From positions 41,654 to 105,653 of the forward strand of contig JAFXNA010000050.1 in NCBI GenBank assembly GCA_017529865.1: DNA of 64,000 bases. Reading direction: 5' to 3'. The notes beneath the pieces are model-generated. The model made no database searches. It worked only from the letters and a program-made list of their open reading frames with translations, and was not told where the DNA came from. Below, one piece after another: positions 54,674 to 63,385 of the stretch. Position 1 is the stretch's first letter, and every line of letters starts with the position of its first letter. A program made the translations under genes and the position numbers. Origin of the DNA: Bacteroidaceae bacterium (GTDB lineage: Bacteria > Bacteroidota > Bacteroidia > Bacteroidales > Bacteroidaceae).

Positions 54674-57178
54674 ATGAATGTAAGTTATAAGTGGCTGAAG
54701 GATTATGTCGATTTCGACTTGACTCCCGATGAAGTGTCGAAAGCGCTGACCAGTGTAGGTCTGGAAGTTGAAAGTCTTGAGGAGGTACAATCAATTAAAG
54801 GCGGATTGGCAGGATTGGTTGTTGCGCAGGTGCTGACATGCGAGCCTCATCCCGATAGCGACCACATGCATGTTTGTACGGTCGATCTTGGTGAAGGACG
54901 TGTTGAGCAGATTGTGTGCGGGGCTCCCAATTGCCGTCAGGGATTAAAGACCATTGCTGCAACTCTTGGTACAAAGCTTTATGATGGTGACAAGGAGTTT
55001 ATCATTAAGAAGTCGAAACTTCGTGGTGTGGAGTCGAATGGTATGTTGTGTGCAGAAGACGAAATCGGTATTGGAAACAGTCATGCAGGTATCATCGAAC
55101 TGCCTAATGATGCCGTTGTGGGAACTCCGGCAGCGAAGTATTATAATTTGGAAAGTGATTATGTGATAGGTATCGGTATTACCCCCAATCATTCTGACGC
55201 ATGCAGTCATTGGGGTGTGGCTCGTGACCTCTATGCATATCTTCGCCAAAACGGCTATCACACAGCCCTCCATCGTCCTGATGTGGAAGCATTCAAGGTA
55301 GACTCACACAACTTGCCTATTGCTATCGAAGTAGAACAGAAGGAAGCTTGTCCTCGCTATGTGGCTGTATCGGTGAAGGGTTGTGAAGTGAAAGAATCAC
55401 CAAAGTGGTTGCAGGATCGTCTGACGGTTATTGGACTGCGCCCAATCAACAATATTGTCGATATCACCAATTACATCATGATGGCTTACGGACAGCCTCT
55501 GCATTGTTTCGATGCAGATATGATTAAGGGCCAGAAGGTAGTGGTGAAGACCATGCCTGAAGGTACTCCTTTCGTTACCCTCGATGGTGTAGAGCACAAA
55601 TTGTCCGACCGTGACCTTGCTATCTGCAATGCTGAAGAGCCTATGTGTATTGCTGGTGTGTTTGGCGGAAAGGGTAGTGGTACTTATGAAACCACTAAGG
55701 ATGTACTCTTTGAGTCTGCTTATTTCCATCCCACATGGATTCGTAAGAGTGCTCGCCGTCATGGTCTTCAGACCGATGCCAGCTTCCGTTTCGAGCGTGG
55801 AATCGATCCGGAAGGTCAGGTTTACGCTGTGAAGATGGCTGCCTTGATGACCAAAGAACTTGCTGGAGGTGAGATTGCAATGGATATTGTTGATGTGAAG
55901 AACGATTCATTGCCAAAGAATGCAACCGTTAAACTAGAATATAAGTATCTGTGGGATCTTGCTGGAAAGGAAATCCCTGCAGAGACCGTGAAGTCCATCT
56001 GTTTGGATTTGGGTATGAAGGTGTTGAGCGAGACTTCCGAGACTGTTACTCTTGATGTACCTGCATACCGTGTGGATGTCACTCGTCCTTGTGACGTAGT
56101 CGAAGAGGTGCTGCGCGTCTATGGTTATAATAATATGGAGATTCCAACCCAGTTGAAGTCTTCACTGACCATCAAGGGAGAACTAGATAAGTCATATAAG
56201 TTGCAGAATTTGGTGGCTGAACAGCTAGTGGGTTGCGGATTCAACGAAATCCTCAATAATTCACTTACCAAGACCTCCTATTATGATGGTTTGGAAGCAT
56301 TCCCTGCTGATAACCTTGTCCGACTGATTAACCCGCTAAGTCAGGATCTCGGTGTGATGCGTCAGACTCTCCTTTTTGGAGGATTGGAGACCATCAGTCA
56401 CAACACTAACCGTCGTATGTCTGACCTCCGTCTATTCGAGTTTGGTAATTGCTATTACTACAATGCCGCACGCAAGTCGGAAGAAAATATTGCTGTCAGC
56501 AACGCTGAAACATCGAAAGCTGTGCTGGCACCATATTCAGAGGACTACCACCTCGGATTATGGCTTACGGGCAAACGTGTTGCAGGCAGTTGGGCACATG
56601 CTGATGAGGAAACTAGTATTTATGAGATGAAGGCATACGTGTTCAACGTGCTTCGTCGTCTCGGCACTCCATTCGGTTCACTTGTGTTTGCAGAAGTGTC
56701 GAACGATGTGTGGGCAAAGTCTACTAAGATAACAAATCATGGTGGCAAACTCATTGCACAGTTCGGTATCGTTAGCAAGAAACAGTTGGTGAAGTTCGAC
56801 ATCGAAGCATCAGTCTTTTATGCCGACATCAATTGGAACAACCTCATGAAGCTTATTAAAGGTAAGAGTGTTAGTTTCCACGACATACCTAAGTTCCCAG
56901 CAGTAAGCCGCGACCTTGCACTCCTGCTCGATAAGAACGTGGAGTTCGCTGCGGTTGAATCAGCAGCTTACGGTGCAGAACGCAAATTGCTCAAGGATGT
57001 GCGTCTGTTCGATGTCTACGAAGGCAAGAACCTCGAAGAAGGTAAGAAATCGTATGCTGTTAACTTTACCCTTCAGAGTGAAGAAAAGACCCTCAATGAT
57101 AAAGCCATCGAGGCTGTCATGAGTAAGATAGAGCAAGCTATCGTGAAGGCAACAGGAGCTACCGTGAGAGGAAAGTAA
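54674..57178 (+). CDS. pheT: Phenylalanyl-tRNA synthetase beta subunit
   Basis: 834 residues. It pairs with PheS (not in the window) to charge tRNA-Phe. The opening MNVSYKWLKDYVDF leads into a tRNA-binding OB-fold (about 40-155, VVAQVLTCEPHPDSDHMHVC). The B3/B4 editing domain contains RPINNIVDITNYIM, the B5 region includes VDVTRPCDVVEEVLRVYGYN, and the FDX-ACB domain ends the chain (FHDIPKFPAVSRDLALLLD). An upstream in-frame ATG (54542) is excluded because it precedes the promoter. Confidence 0.97.
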   Translation: MNVSYKWLKDYVDFDLTPDEVSKALTSVGLEVESLEEVQSIKGGLAGLVVAQVLTCEPHPDSDHMHVCTVDLGEGRVEQIVCGAPNCRQGLKTIAATLGTKLYDGDKEFIIKKSKLRGVESNGMLCAEDEIGIGNSHAGIIELPNDAVVGTPAAKYYNLESDYVIGIGITPNHSDACSHWGVARDLYAYLRQNGYHTALHRPDVEAFKVDSHNLPIAIEVEQKEACPRYVAVSVKGCEVKESPKWLQDRLTVIGLRPINNIVDITNYIMMAYGQPLHCFDADMIKGQKVVVKTMPEGTPFVTLDGVEHKLSDRDLAICNAEEPMCIAGVFGGKGSGTYETTKDVLFESAYFHPTWIRKSARRHGLQTDASFRFERGIDPEGQVYAVKMAALMTKELAGGEIAMDIVDVKNDSLPKNATVKLEYKYLWDLAGKEIPAETVKSICLDLGMKVLSETSETVTLDVPAYRVDVTRPCDVVEEVLRVYGYNNMEIPTQLKSSLTIKGELDKSYKLQNLVAEQLVGCGFNEILNNSLTKTSYYDGLEAFPADNLVRLINPLSQDLGVMRQTLLFGGLETISHNTNRRMSDLRLFEFGNCYYYNAARKSEENIAVSNAETSKAVLAPYSEDYHLGLWLTGKRVAGSWAHADEETSIYEMKAYVFNVLRRLGTPFGSLVFAEVSNDVWAKSTKITNHGGKLIAQFGIVSKKQLVKFDIEASVFYADINWNNLMKLIKGKSVSFHDIPKFPAVSRDLALLLDKNVEFAAVESAAYGAERKLLKDVRLFDVYEGKNLEEGKKSYAVNFTLQSEEKTLNDKAIEAVMSKIEQAIVKATGATVRGK

Positions 57179-57260
57179 AGTTCTCAACAGTGAGGAAATA
57201 ATTAAATAACAAAATAGAAACAAATCGCAAAAAGTCAATCGTTAAATAGAAAATAAGAAT

Positions 57261-57992
57261 ATGGGACGCGCATTTGAATTCAGAAAAGCCCGCAAACTGA
57301 AGAGATGGGGCAACATGGCAAAGACATTCACACGTCTTGGTAAACAAATCGCAATTGCAGTAGCAGAAGGTGGTCCGGATCCTGATAACAACGCACACTT
57401 GCGTGCTATTATTGCTACCTGTCGTCATGAAAACATGCCGAAAGACAATATCGACCGTGCCATAAAAAATGCAATTGGTAAAGATAAGTCAGCATGGAAG
57501 TCGATGACCTACGAAGGATATGGACCGCATGGCGTAGCAGTGTTCGTAGATACACTTACTGACAACACGACCCGTACGGTAGCTGATGTACGTAGTATCT
57601 TCAATAAGTTCAGTGGCACACTTGGTACAATGGGTTCATTGGCCTATCTGTTCGACCACTATGCTATGTTCTCATTCAAGAAACCCGAAGGTCTTGATAT
57701 GGACGAGATGATTCTCGACCTCATCGATTTGGGTGTCAACGATGAGTTTGACGAAGAGTACGATGAAGACAAGGACGAAACCCTCATTACCATTTATGGT
57801 GACCCAAAGAGTTTCGCACTCATCCAGAAGTATCTTGAAGACCATCAGTACGAAATCACAGCAGCTGAGTTTACCTACGTTCCAAACGATTTGAAGGAAG
57901 TGACCGACGAACAGCGTGAAACTATCGACAAGATGGTAGAACGTCTCGAGGAATTCGATGATGTACAGAACGTATATACCAACATGAAATAA
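57261..57992 (+). CDS. yebC: YebC/PmpR-family protein
   Basis: 243 residues. MGRAFEFRKARKLKRWGNMAKTFTRLGKQI is the family signature, split in homologues by the same K-rich turn, followed by MPKDNIDRAIKNA and YEGYGPHGVAVFVD. Members have been described as DNA-binding regulators and, more recently, as translation factors that relieve ribosome stalling. It is 82 bases after pheT. Confidence 0.94.
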   Translation: MGRAFEFRKARKLKRWGNMAKTFTRLGKQIAIAVAEGGPDPDNNAHLRAIIATCRHENMPKDNIDRAIKNAIGKDKSAWKSMTYEGYGPHGVAVFVDTLTDNTTRTVADVRSIFNKFSGTLGTMGSLAYLFDHYAMFSFKKPEGLDMDEMILDLIDLGVNDEFDEEYDEDKDETLITIYGDPKSFALIQKYLEDHQYEITAAEFTYVPNDLKEVTDEQRETIDKMVERLEEFDDVQNVYTNMK

Positions 57993-58000
57993 TAAATAAG

Positions 58001-58276
58001 GTGAAAGCAGTCTATCATACACACGGCACATGTTCGCAAGCCATTGAGTTGGAAGTCGATGATAATCATATCATTCAGCATGTCAATTTCATAGGAGGAT
58101 GCTCAGGCAACACGCAGGGTATCTCTATGTTGGTGCATGGACAGAAAGCCGAAGATGTCATTGATCGACTGCAAGGCATCCGTTGTGGCTTGAAGAATAC
58201 ATCGTGTCCCGACCAGCTGTCCATCGCACTTGCCGAGGCCGTACGTCGAATCGAACAAAACAAAGCGAACGCATGA
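58001..58276 (+). CDS. TSCPD-domain protein (TIGR03905-like)
   Basis: 91 residues starting at GTG. The motif NTSCPDQLSIAL and the cysteines in GGCSGNTQG match the small TSCPD family, related to a domain at the end of some ribonucleotide reductases. Four cysteines (HGTCSQ, GGCSGN, IRCG, TSCPD) could bind a metal. Function unknown. It begins eight bases after yebC, and its stop overlaps the next start by four bases. Confidence 0.85.
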   Translation: MKAVYHTHGTCSQAIELEVDDNHIIQHVNFIGGCSGNTQGISMLVHGQKAEDVIDRLQGIRCGLKNTSCPDQLSIALAEAVRRIEQNKANA

Positions 58277-58674
58277 AACGAACAGCCCTGTTATTGATGA
58301 CTTCACTGCTTCTGCTGACCGCCTGTCAGGAAAGCAAACGAGAGCGATTCGAACGCGAAGCACGCGAGTTCACAGCGAAAAACTGTCCTCGTGCCGAGTT
58401 CGAGGACCTCATATACCTTGATAGTCTTGTATGTCCAAACGACGGCAGCAACACCATTACCTATTATTATTCCATTCACGGTGATTCTGCTTCAATGGCC
58501 GAAATGACCAACAAATACGATGATCTGTATGGGGCACTGTTGGGAGCTGTACGCAACTCGGTTGATCTGCGTCATGTGAAGGCTGAAGGGTTGGATATCG
58601 TTTACTCTTACTACAATTCGGAAACAGGAGAGGAGATAACGTCGTTCACTTTCACAAAAGAGGAATACAACTGA
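58273..58674 (+). CDS. Small lipoprotein of unknown function
   Basis: 133 residues. The signal MKRTALLLMTSLLLL ends in the lipobox L-T-A-C, so it is probably anchored in the envelope. The mature part is charged with no recognised domain; IVYSYYNSETGEEITSF near the end suggests a small alpha/beta fold. The start is coupled by ATGA to the TSCPD gene, and the stop overlaps the next ATG by one base. Confidence 0.7.
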   Translation: MKRTALLLMTSLLLLTACQESKRERFEREAREFTAKNCPRAEFEDLIYLDSLVCPNDGSNTITYYYSIHGDSASMAEMTNKYDDLYGALLGAVRNSVDLRHVKAEGLDIVYSYYNSETGEEITSFTFTKEEYN

Positions 58675-59162
58675 TGACGAAGGAACAACGTATACTTTGT
58701 GCGAGAGAATTATTTTTGCAAGGCTACAATTGTTCACAATCAGTTTTCTGTGCCTATGCTGATGACTACGGAATACCGTTCGAACAAGCCCTTCGCCTCT
58801 CTGCCTCATTTGGAGGAGGCATCGCACGAATGCGTGAAACATGTGGAACAGTATGCGCGATGGCAATGCTTGTGGGAATGGAAGAAGGACAGACCCTGCC
58901 TAATGACCCACAGCAGAAGCAGAAGAACTACCACATTGTGCAGGAGTTGGCTGCACGGTTCCGCGAACAACACGGCAGCATCAAGTGTGCAGAGTTGCTC
59001 GGACTACGAAAAGATGCACCCATCGTGTCTGTACCTGACGAACGCACAGCAGAATACTATAAGAAACGTCCATGTTTGCGGATGATAGAATCTGCAGTAG
59101 CAATATATGAAGATTGGAAGGATGGCAGAGTGGACGATCGCGCTGGTCTCGAAAACCGGTAA
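58674..59162 (+). CDS. C_GCAxxG_C_C family protein running into tRNA-Ser
   Basis: 162 residues. The cysteine-rich helical family signature is seen in GYNCSQSVFCAYAD, FGGGIARMRETCGTVCAM, IKCAELLG and RPCLRMI. Some members are annotated as redox-related; the role is unknown. The last 16 codons (about residues 148-162 and the stop) lie inside the tRNA-Ser gene: family similarity ends near YEDWK, and the tail DGRVDDRAGLENR is tRNA sequence read as protein. It is translationally coupled to the lipoprotein gene. Confidence 0.85.
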   Translation: MTKEQRILCARELFLQGYNCSQSVFCAYADDYGIPFEQALRLSASFGGGIARMRETCGTVCAMAMLVGMEEGQTLPNDPQQKQKNYHIVQELAARFREQHGSIKCAELLGLRKDAPIVSVPDERTAEYYKKRPCLRMIESAVAIYEDWKDGRVDDRAGLENR

Positions 59163-59202
59163 ACGGGTAACCGTTTCGGGGGTTCGAATCCCCCTCCTTC
59201 CG
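59116..59202 (+). tRNA. tRNA-Ser(CGA)
   Basis: The acceptor stem GGAAGGA/TCCTTCC, discriminator G, D-arm GCAGAGTGGACGATCGCGC, anticodon stem GGT/ACC with loop CTCGAAA (anticodon CGA, reading UCG), long variable arm and T-arm GGGGGTTCGAATCCCCC fit tRNA-Ser. CA follows, but no full CCA is encoded. Its first 47 bases overlap the upstream coding sequence on the same strand. Confidence 0.96.
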
Positions 59203-59220
59203 CACAAGTCGTTAGAGCTC

Positions 59221-59258
59221 GGAAGTGGGATAGGCATCAAGCCAATCCCCCTCCTTCC
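59221..59258 (+). other. tRNA-3'-end duplicate folded as a stacked hairpin
   Basis: The 18 bases aatccccctccttccgca at 59187-59204 are repeated exactly at 59244-59261. The copy forms GGAAG/CTTCC, GGGAT/ATCCC and GGC/GCC stems around a five-base loop. It may be a tRNA remnant, an attachment-site scar or a processing/termination element. Confidence 0.75.
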
Positions 59259-59282
59259 GCAAAAGTAATGCTATTACTTTGC
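59259..59282. repeat. Palindrome GCAAAAGTAAT / ATTACTTTGC
   Basis: An inverted repeat with a three-base loop and one bulged A directly abuts the hairpin. It could be a terminator without a T-tract or an operator. Confidence 0.7.
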
Positions 59283-59340
59283 AAACCGCTGTGTTCGCAC
59301 ACAAAATGCGAGGGTTTTGGCTTATTTTTCTTAAAAAATG

Positions 59341-59371
59341 TTTGCAGATTAAGAAAAAAGATGTAACTTTG
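59341..59371 (+). promoter_or_regulatory. Promoter of the winged-helix gene
   Basis: TTTG (59341-59344), 19-base spacer, TAACTTTG (59364-59371); 60-base leader. Confidence 0.85.
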
Positions 59372-59431
59372 CACCGTGAAAAAGAATTTCACTTAGGTTT
59401 TGATGTATTAATTTGGTAAAAAGAAAAGATT

Positions 59432-59641
59432 ATGTTACAGGAAAAAGCAGGAAACATCGCAGGTACCATTTGGAACGCACTTGCAGAGAACAATGGTCAG
59501 ACTTACAAGCAGATTAAGAAGTCTACAAAGTTGGCTGAAAAGGATTTCAACCTTGGACTTGGCTGGTTGCTTCGCGAAGACAAAGTAGCTGTTGCAGAGA
59601 CAGGCGATGAGAAAGACCCTTACACTTACTCACTCAAGTAA
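59432..59641 (+). CDS. DUF2582 winged-helix protein
   Basis: 69 residues. The whole chain fits a winged helix: AGTIWNALAENNGQTYKQIKKSTKL (first two helices and turn), KDFNLGLGWLLREDKV (recognition helix and strand) and a C-terminal wing. It resembles the DUF2582 family of small Bacteroidetes proteins. DNA binding is likely by fold, but no target is known. It has its own promoter and a strong terminator. Confidence 0.85.
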   Translation: MLQEKAGNIAGTIWNALAENNGQTYKQIKKSTKLAEKDFNLGLGWLLREDKVAVAETGDEKDPYTYSLK

Positions 59642-59664
59642 TTGGTAAGCATCAGAAAGTTATT

Positions 59665-59693
59665 AAGAGGTATACCTTAGTGGTGTACCTCTT
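59665..59693. terminator. Terminator between the winged-helix gene and rmlB
   Basis: AAGAGGTATACC-ttagt-GGTGTACCTCTT with one G-T pair, followed by ATTTTATT. It lies between convergent genes. Confidence 0.9.
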
Positions 59694-59721
59694 ATTTTAT
59701 TGCATCTATATATAAGTGTTG

Positions 59722-60855
59722 TTATCTGTTTGAGTACATGTTATCATAATACTTTTGGTAGTCACCGCTGGTGACATTGTCCATCCAGTCTTGGTTGTCG
59801 AGATACCAGCGAACTGTTTTCTCAATGCCTTCCTCGAACTGGAGGCTGGGCTCCCATCCGAGTTCACGTTGGAGTTTGGTGGAGTCGATGGCATAGCGAG
59901 CATCGTGTCCCAGACGGTCGGTGACGTAGGTGATGAGGTTCATGTCCTCGTCTTCCTTGCGACCCAACAGACGGTCTACTGTGCGGATAACTACCTTGAT
60001 GATATCAATGTTCTTCCATTCGTTGAAACCTCCGATGTTGTAGGTTTCGGCTATCTTACCATTATGGAAGATAACATCAATGGCACGTGCATGATCCTCT
60101 ACAAACAGCCAGTCACGTACGTTCTCTCCCTTGCCGTAAACAGGGAGTGGCTTCTTGTGGCGGATGTTGTTGATGAAGAGCGGAATCAATTTTTCGGGGA
60201 ACTGATAGGGGCCGTAGTTGTTAGAGCAGTTGGTGACGATAGTCGGCATACCGTATGTGTCGTGGAAAGCACGTACGAAGTGGTCGCTCGATGCTTTGCT
60301 GGCGCTGTAGGGTGAGTGAGGATTGTACTTCGTGGTCTCGTAGAAGAAGTCTTCGCCGTATGCAAGATGATGCTCACCACTCGATGCCGTTGTAGTGAAT
60401 GGTGGTTTGATGCCTTCGGGGTGGGTCATCTCGAGTGCTCCATATACTTCGTCTGTACTGATGTGATAGAACCGCTTGCCTTCATATTTCTCTGGCAGAC
60501 TTTCCCAATAGAGTTTGGCTGCCTGTAGGAGTGAGAGGGTTCCTATTACATTCGTTCGTGCAAATGTGAAGGGATCCTTGATACTGCGGTCTACATGACT
60601 CTCTGCTGCGAGATGGATGATGCCATCGACCTTCTCGTCCTGGATCAACTGGTAGAATGCATCGAAGTCACAAATGTCCATCTTCACGAACTTGTAGTTG
60701 GGACGATCTTCGATGTCCTTTAGATTCGCAAGATTACCTGCATAGGTCAACTTGTCGAGATTGATGATGTTGTACTCTGGATACTTGTTTACAAACAGGC
60801 GTACTACATGGCTTCCAATAAAGCCTGCACCACCAGTAATAACGATATTCTTCAT
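59722..60855 (-). CDS. rmlB: dTDP-glucose 4,6-dehydratase
   Basis: 377 residues, second enzyme of dTDP-L-rhamnose synthesis. The NAD-binding loop is GGAGFIGSHVVR, STDEVYG gives the catalytic Thr/Asp/Glu and YSASKASSDH the Tyr-x3-Lys pair. It starts at MKNIVITGG, overlapping the rmlD stop by four bases (ATGA), so it is last in the GH35-rmlACDB operon. Length is slightly above the usual 355 owing to an insert near YWESLPEKYEGKR. Confidence 0.97.
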   Translation of the reverse strand: MKNIVITGGAGFIGSHVVRLFVNKYPEYNIINLDKLTYAGNLANLKDIEDRPNYKFVKMDICDFDAFYQLIQDEKVDGIIHLAAESHVDRSIKDPFTFARTNVIGTLSLLQAAKLYWESLPEKYEGKRFYHISTDEVYGALEMTHPEGIKPPFTTTASSGEHHLAYGEDFFYETTKYNPHSPYSASKASSDHFVRAFHDTYGMPTIVTNCSNNYGPYQFPEKLIPLFINNIRHKKPLPVYGKGENVRDWLFVEDHARAIDVIFHNGKIAETYNIGGFNEWKNIDIIKVVIRTVDRLLGRKEDEDMNLITYVTDRLGHDARYAIDSTKLQRELGWEPSLQFEEGIEKTVRWYLDNQDWMDNVTSGDYQKYYDNMYSNR

Positions 60856-61814
60856 AAGCTTTTGAAGTTTTCTATACATTTTTGTAAGGAATCAGTCCAA
60901 TATGGAATGGTGATTCCGAACGTTTCTTTGATTTTTGTCTTATCTAATACCGAATAGGCAGGACGAGTTACAGGGGAGGGGAACTCATTGCTGTGACATG
61001 GCAACACCTCGCAAGCTCCATGGGTTCCAAATGTTTCAGCGGTTTCAGGAGTTTCAAGTTCGCTTGCTATCATCTGAATCATCTTCGTGAAATCGTACCA
61101 TGAACAGACTCCTTCGTTGGAGAAGTGATAGATGCCTGTCTTTGAGTAATTGACAATTGAGAATTGAGAATTGAGAATTTCTTTCTTGTAGTCTTCGAGG
61201 ATAGTTGTGATGGCTTTTGCTAAATCGTATGCATAGGTTGGGGTGCCTACTTGGTCGAAGACGACCTTGAGCTGTGGCTTGGTTGCTGTGAGGTTGAGCA
61301 TCGTCTTTACGAAGTTCTTTCCGAACTCAGAATAAAGCCATGCTGTACGCAGAATGACGTACTCGCAGCCTGAATTGATGATGTTTTGCTCGCCATGCAG
61401 TTTGGTGAGACCATAAACACCTGTAGGGCTGCCTTTCTGGTCTTCACGGCAAGGTGTGTTGTAAGGATCGCCACCAAAGACATAGTCGGTGGAGATATGA
61501 ATGAGCAGTCCTCCTACTTCTTTCATCGCATCAGCAAGATTCTGGGGTGCTGTGGCATTGAGTTTTTCTGCCAGTTCTTGATTACTCTCCGCAGCATCAA
61601 CATTGGTATAGGCCGCACAGTTGACGATAATTTTTACATCTTGTGCCTTTACAATAGAGCGAATGGCATCAAGATCTGTGATGTCTAACAGGGTTGTTCC
61701 CACACCTTCAACTTCCACCACATCTGTGAAGATATAGTGGTCGGTCGAACCTTTACTGACGATTCGCATCTCATTGCCTAACTGACCGTTGGCTCCTGTC
61801 ACTAATATATTCAT
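60852..61814 (-). CDS. rmlD: dTDP-4-dehydrorhamnose reductase
   Basis: 320 residues, the last step of dTDP-L-rhamnose formation. The nucleotide loop is GANGQLGNE, and YGLTKLHGE holds the catalytic Tyr-x3-Lys. STDYVFGG and VGTPTYAYDLA are typical. The chain is longer than the usual 285-290. Part of the excess is residues about 211-222 (EILNSQFSIVNY), encoded by an intergenic-type repeat between YAYDLAKA and TGIYHFSNEG. Activity may still be intact, since the insert lies in a surface-exposed stretch by inference. Confidence 0.96.
   Translation of the reverse strand: MNILVTGANGQLGNEMRIVSKGSTDHYIFTDVVEVEGVGTTLLDITDLDAIRSIVKAQDVKIIVNCAAYTNVDAAESNQELAEKLNATAPQNLADAMKEVGGLLIHISTDYVFGGDPYNTPCREDQKGSPTGVYGLTKLHGEQNIINSGCEYVILRTAWLYSEFGKNFVKTMLNLTATKPQLKVVFDQVGTPTYAYDLAKAITTILEDYKKEILNSQFSIVNYSKTGIYHFSNEGVCSWYDFTKMIQMIASELETPETAETFGTHGACEVLPCHSNEFPSPVTRPAYSVLDKTKIKETFGITIPYWTDSLQKCIENFKSL
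61148..61180 (-). repeat. aattgagaattgacaatt repeat inside rmlD
   Basis: Four octamer units (aattgaca, aattgaga x3) on the plus strand, read on the minus strand as NSQFSIVNY. Same family as the leader repeat at 32590-32632. Confidence 0.9.
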
Positions 61815-61870
61815 CGTAACATTTACTATTTGACAATTTACTATTTACTATTATTGTCTATTTAGTTATT
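61815..61870 (-). repeat. tttactattt repeats between rmlC and rmlD
   Basis: Four or five units of ttactattt / ttgtctattta fill the 67-base gap between rmlC and rmlD, the largest gap in this operon. Confidence 0.75.
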
Positions 61871-61881
61871 TACTATTCTTT

Positions 61882-62478
61882 TCACTTTTCCTCGTAGAGA
61901 TTTACATTGATATCAAACGGATTGTCGAAGTCGCATAGGAGTGGGTGCTTCGTGTCTTTTTCACTTAGCAATGCTTTTTCTGCAGGGATGCGCCAATCGA
62001 TTCCCAACGAGTTGTCAAGGATACTGATGCCTCCATCAACTTCGGGATGATAGAACTCGTCGCACTTATATTGAAAGACGGCCGTCTCGCTGAGCACCGC
62101 GAAACCGTGAGCAAATCCACGCGAGATGAAAAACTGACGGTGGTTTTCCTCTGTGAGTTCCACTGCTACATGCTGTCCGTATGTAAGACTTCCTTTTCGA
62201 ATATCGACTGCTACATCGAGCACAGCACCTCTGACGCAGCGTACAATCTTACTTTGGGTGAAAGGCGGACGCTGGAAATGCAGTCCACGCATCACTCCAT
62301 AGCTGCTCATGCTTTCATTGTCCTGCACAAATACGAGTGGTTTGCCAATCAGGGGAATGGCAATCTGCTCGTCGAAATCTCTCTGTGAAAAACTCTCGAA
62401 GAAATAGCCGCGAGCATCCTTAAATACACGAGGCTCTATGATATACAGTCCTTCAATCTTTGTCTTGATTACATTCAT
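61882..62478 (-). CDS. rmlC: dTDP-4-dehydrorhamnose 3,5-epimerase
   Basis: 198 residues, a cupin enzyme and third step of the pathway. DARGYFFESFSQRDF, the catalytic His in MRGLHFQRPP, VRCVRGAVLDVAVDIR and SRGFAHGFAVLSE are all present. The start MNVIKTK is one base after the rmlA stop; an in-frame start further upstream would overlap rmlA and is not used. Confidence 0.97.
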   Translation of the reverse strand: MNVIKTKIEGLYIIEPRVFKDARGYFFESFSQRDFDEQIAIPLIGKPLVFVQDNESMSSYGVMRGLHFQRPPFTQSKIVRCVRGAVLDVAVDIRKGSLTYGQHVAVELTEENHRQFFISRGFAHGFAVLSETAVFQYKCDEFYHPEVDGGISILDNSLGIDWRIPAEKALLSEKDTKHPLLCDFDNPFDINVNLYEEK

Positions 62479-62479
62479 A

Positions 62480-63385
62480 TTATTCCAAGTTGGCTTGTCC
62501 AGTTTCCTGTACCTCTTCAATCACTTTCAGCAGATACTGTCCGTATTGGTTCTTCAGCATTGGTTTTGCCAATTCACGCATACGCTCTGCTGTAATCCAT
62601 CCCTGGCGATAAGCAATACCTTCGAGACATGCAATCTTAAGTCCCTGACGCTTTTCCAATACTTCAATATAGGTGCTAGCTTCGGAGAGTGAGTCGTGTG
62701 TGCCTGTGTCCAACCATGCGAAACCGCGTCCAAGGGTCTGTACCTTCAGTTCTCTATCATTCAGGAACCACTGATTTACGGTGGTGATTTCGTACTCTCC
62801 TCGTGCTGAAGGTTTGATGTTTCGTGCTACGTCTACTACTTTGTTGGGATAAAAGTAGAGTCCTACAACTGCATAATTGCTCTTGGGATGCTCTGGTTTC
62901 TCCTCGATACTCAGGCAGTTGCCATCCTTGTCGAATTCTGCCACACCATATCGTTCGGGATCATTTACCCAATACCCGAATACGGTCGCTTTCTTCTCTT
63001 CTTCGGCCGTACGTACAGCTTCTTTCAGCAAGGGAGTAAATCCTGGTCCTTGGAAGATGTTGTCGCCAAGAACCAGACAGGCACAATCATCGCCAATGAA
63101 ATCTGCACCTATCGTAAATGCCTGCGCCAATCCATCGGGTGATGGTTGCTCTGCGTAGGTGAAGCGTACACCATAATCGCTACCGTCGCCTAAAAGACGT
63201 TTGAAACCAGGTAAGTCGAATGGGGTAGAGATAATCAATATGTCGCGTATACCAGCCAACATCAGCACGCTGATGGGGTAGTACACCATTGGTTTGTCAT
63301 AGATAGGCATCAGTTGCTTACTGATTCCTTTGGTGATAGGGTAGAGACGTGTACCCGAACCACCGGCTAATACGATTCCTTTCAT
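62480..63385 (-). CDS. rmlA: Glucose-1-phosphate thymidylyltransferase
   Basis: 301 residues, first step of dTDP-L-rhamnose synthesis. [28 protein letters not shown] carries the nucleotide-binding signature in two blocks, followed by LGDNIFQG (metal Asp) and [19 protein letters not shown]. The start overlaps the GH35 stop by four bases (ATGA). Order rmlA-rmlC-rmlD-rmlB. Confidence 0.97.
   Translation of the reverse strand: MKGIVLAGGSGTRLYPITKGISKQLMPIYDKPMVYYPISVLMLAGIRDILIISTPFDLPGFKRLLGDGSDYGVRFTYAEQPSPDGLAQAFTIGADFIGDDCACLVLGDNIFQGPGFTPLLKEAVRTAEEEKKATVFGYWVNDPERYGVAEFDKDGNCLSIEEKPEHPKSNYAVVGLYFYPNKVVDVARNIKPSARGEYEITTVNQWFLNDRELKVQTLGRGFAWLDTGTHDSLSEASTYIEVLEKRQGLKIACLEGIAYRQGWITAERMRELAKPMLKNQYGQYLLKVIEEVQETGQANLE

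Noticed and set aside
59221..59264. A second functional tRNA gene
   Set aside because: Only about 40 bases with acceptor-like and T-arm-like parts; no D-arm or anticodon loop.
59205..59431. Prophage or integrative element at tRNA-Ser
   Set aside because: Only a short duplicate of the tRNA end exists; no integrase, phage or transfer gene lies nearby.
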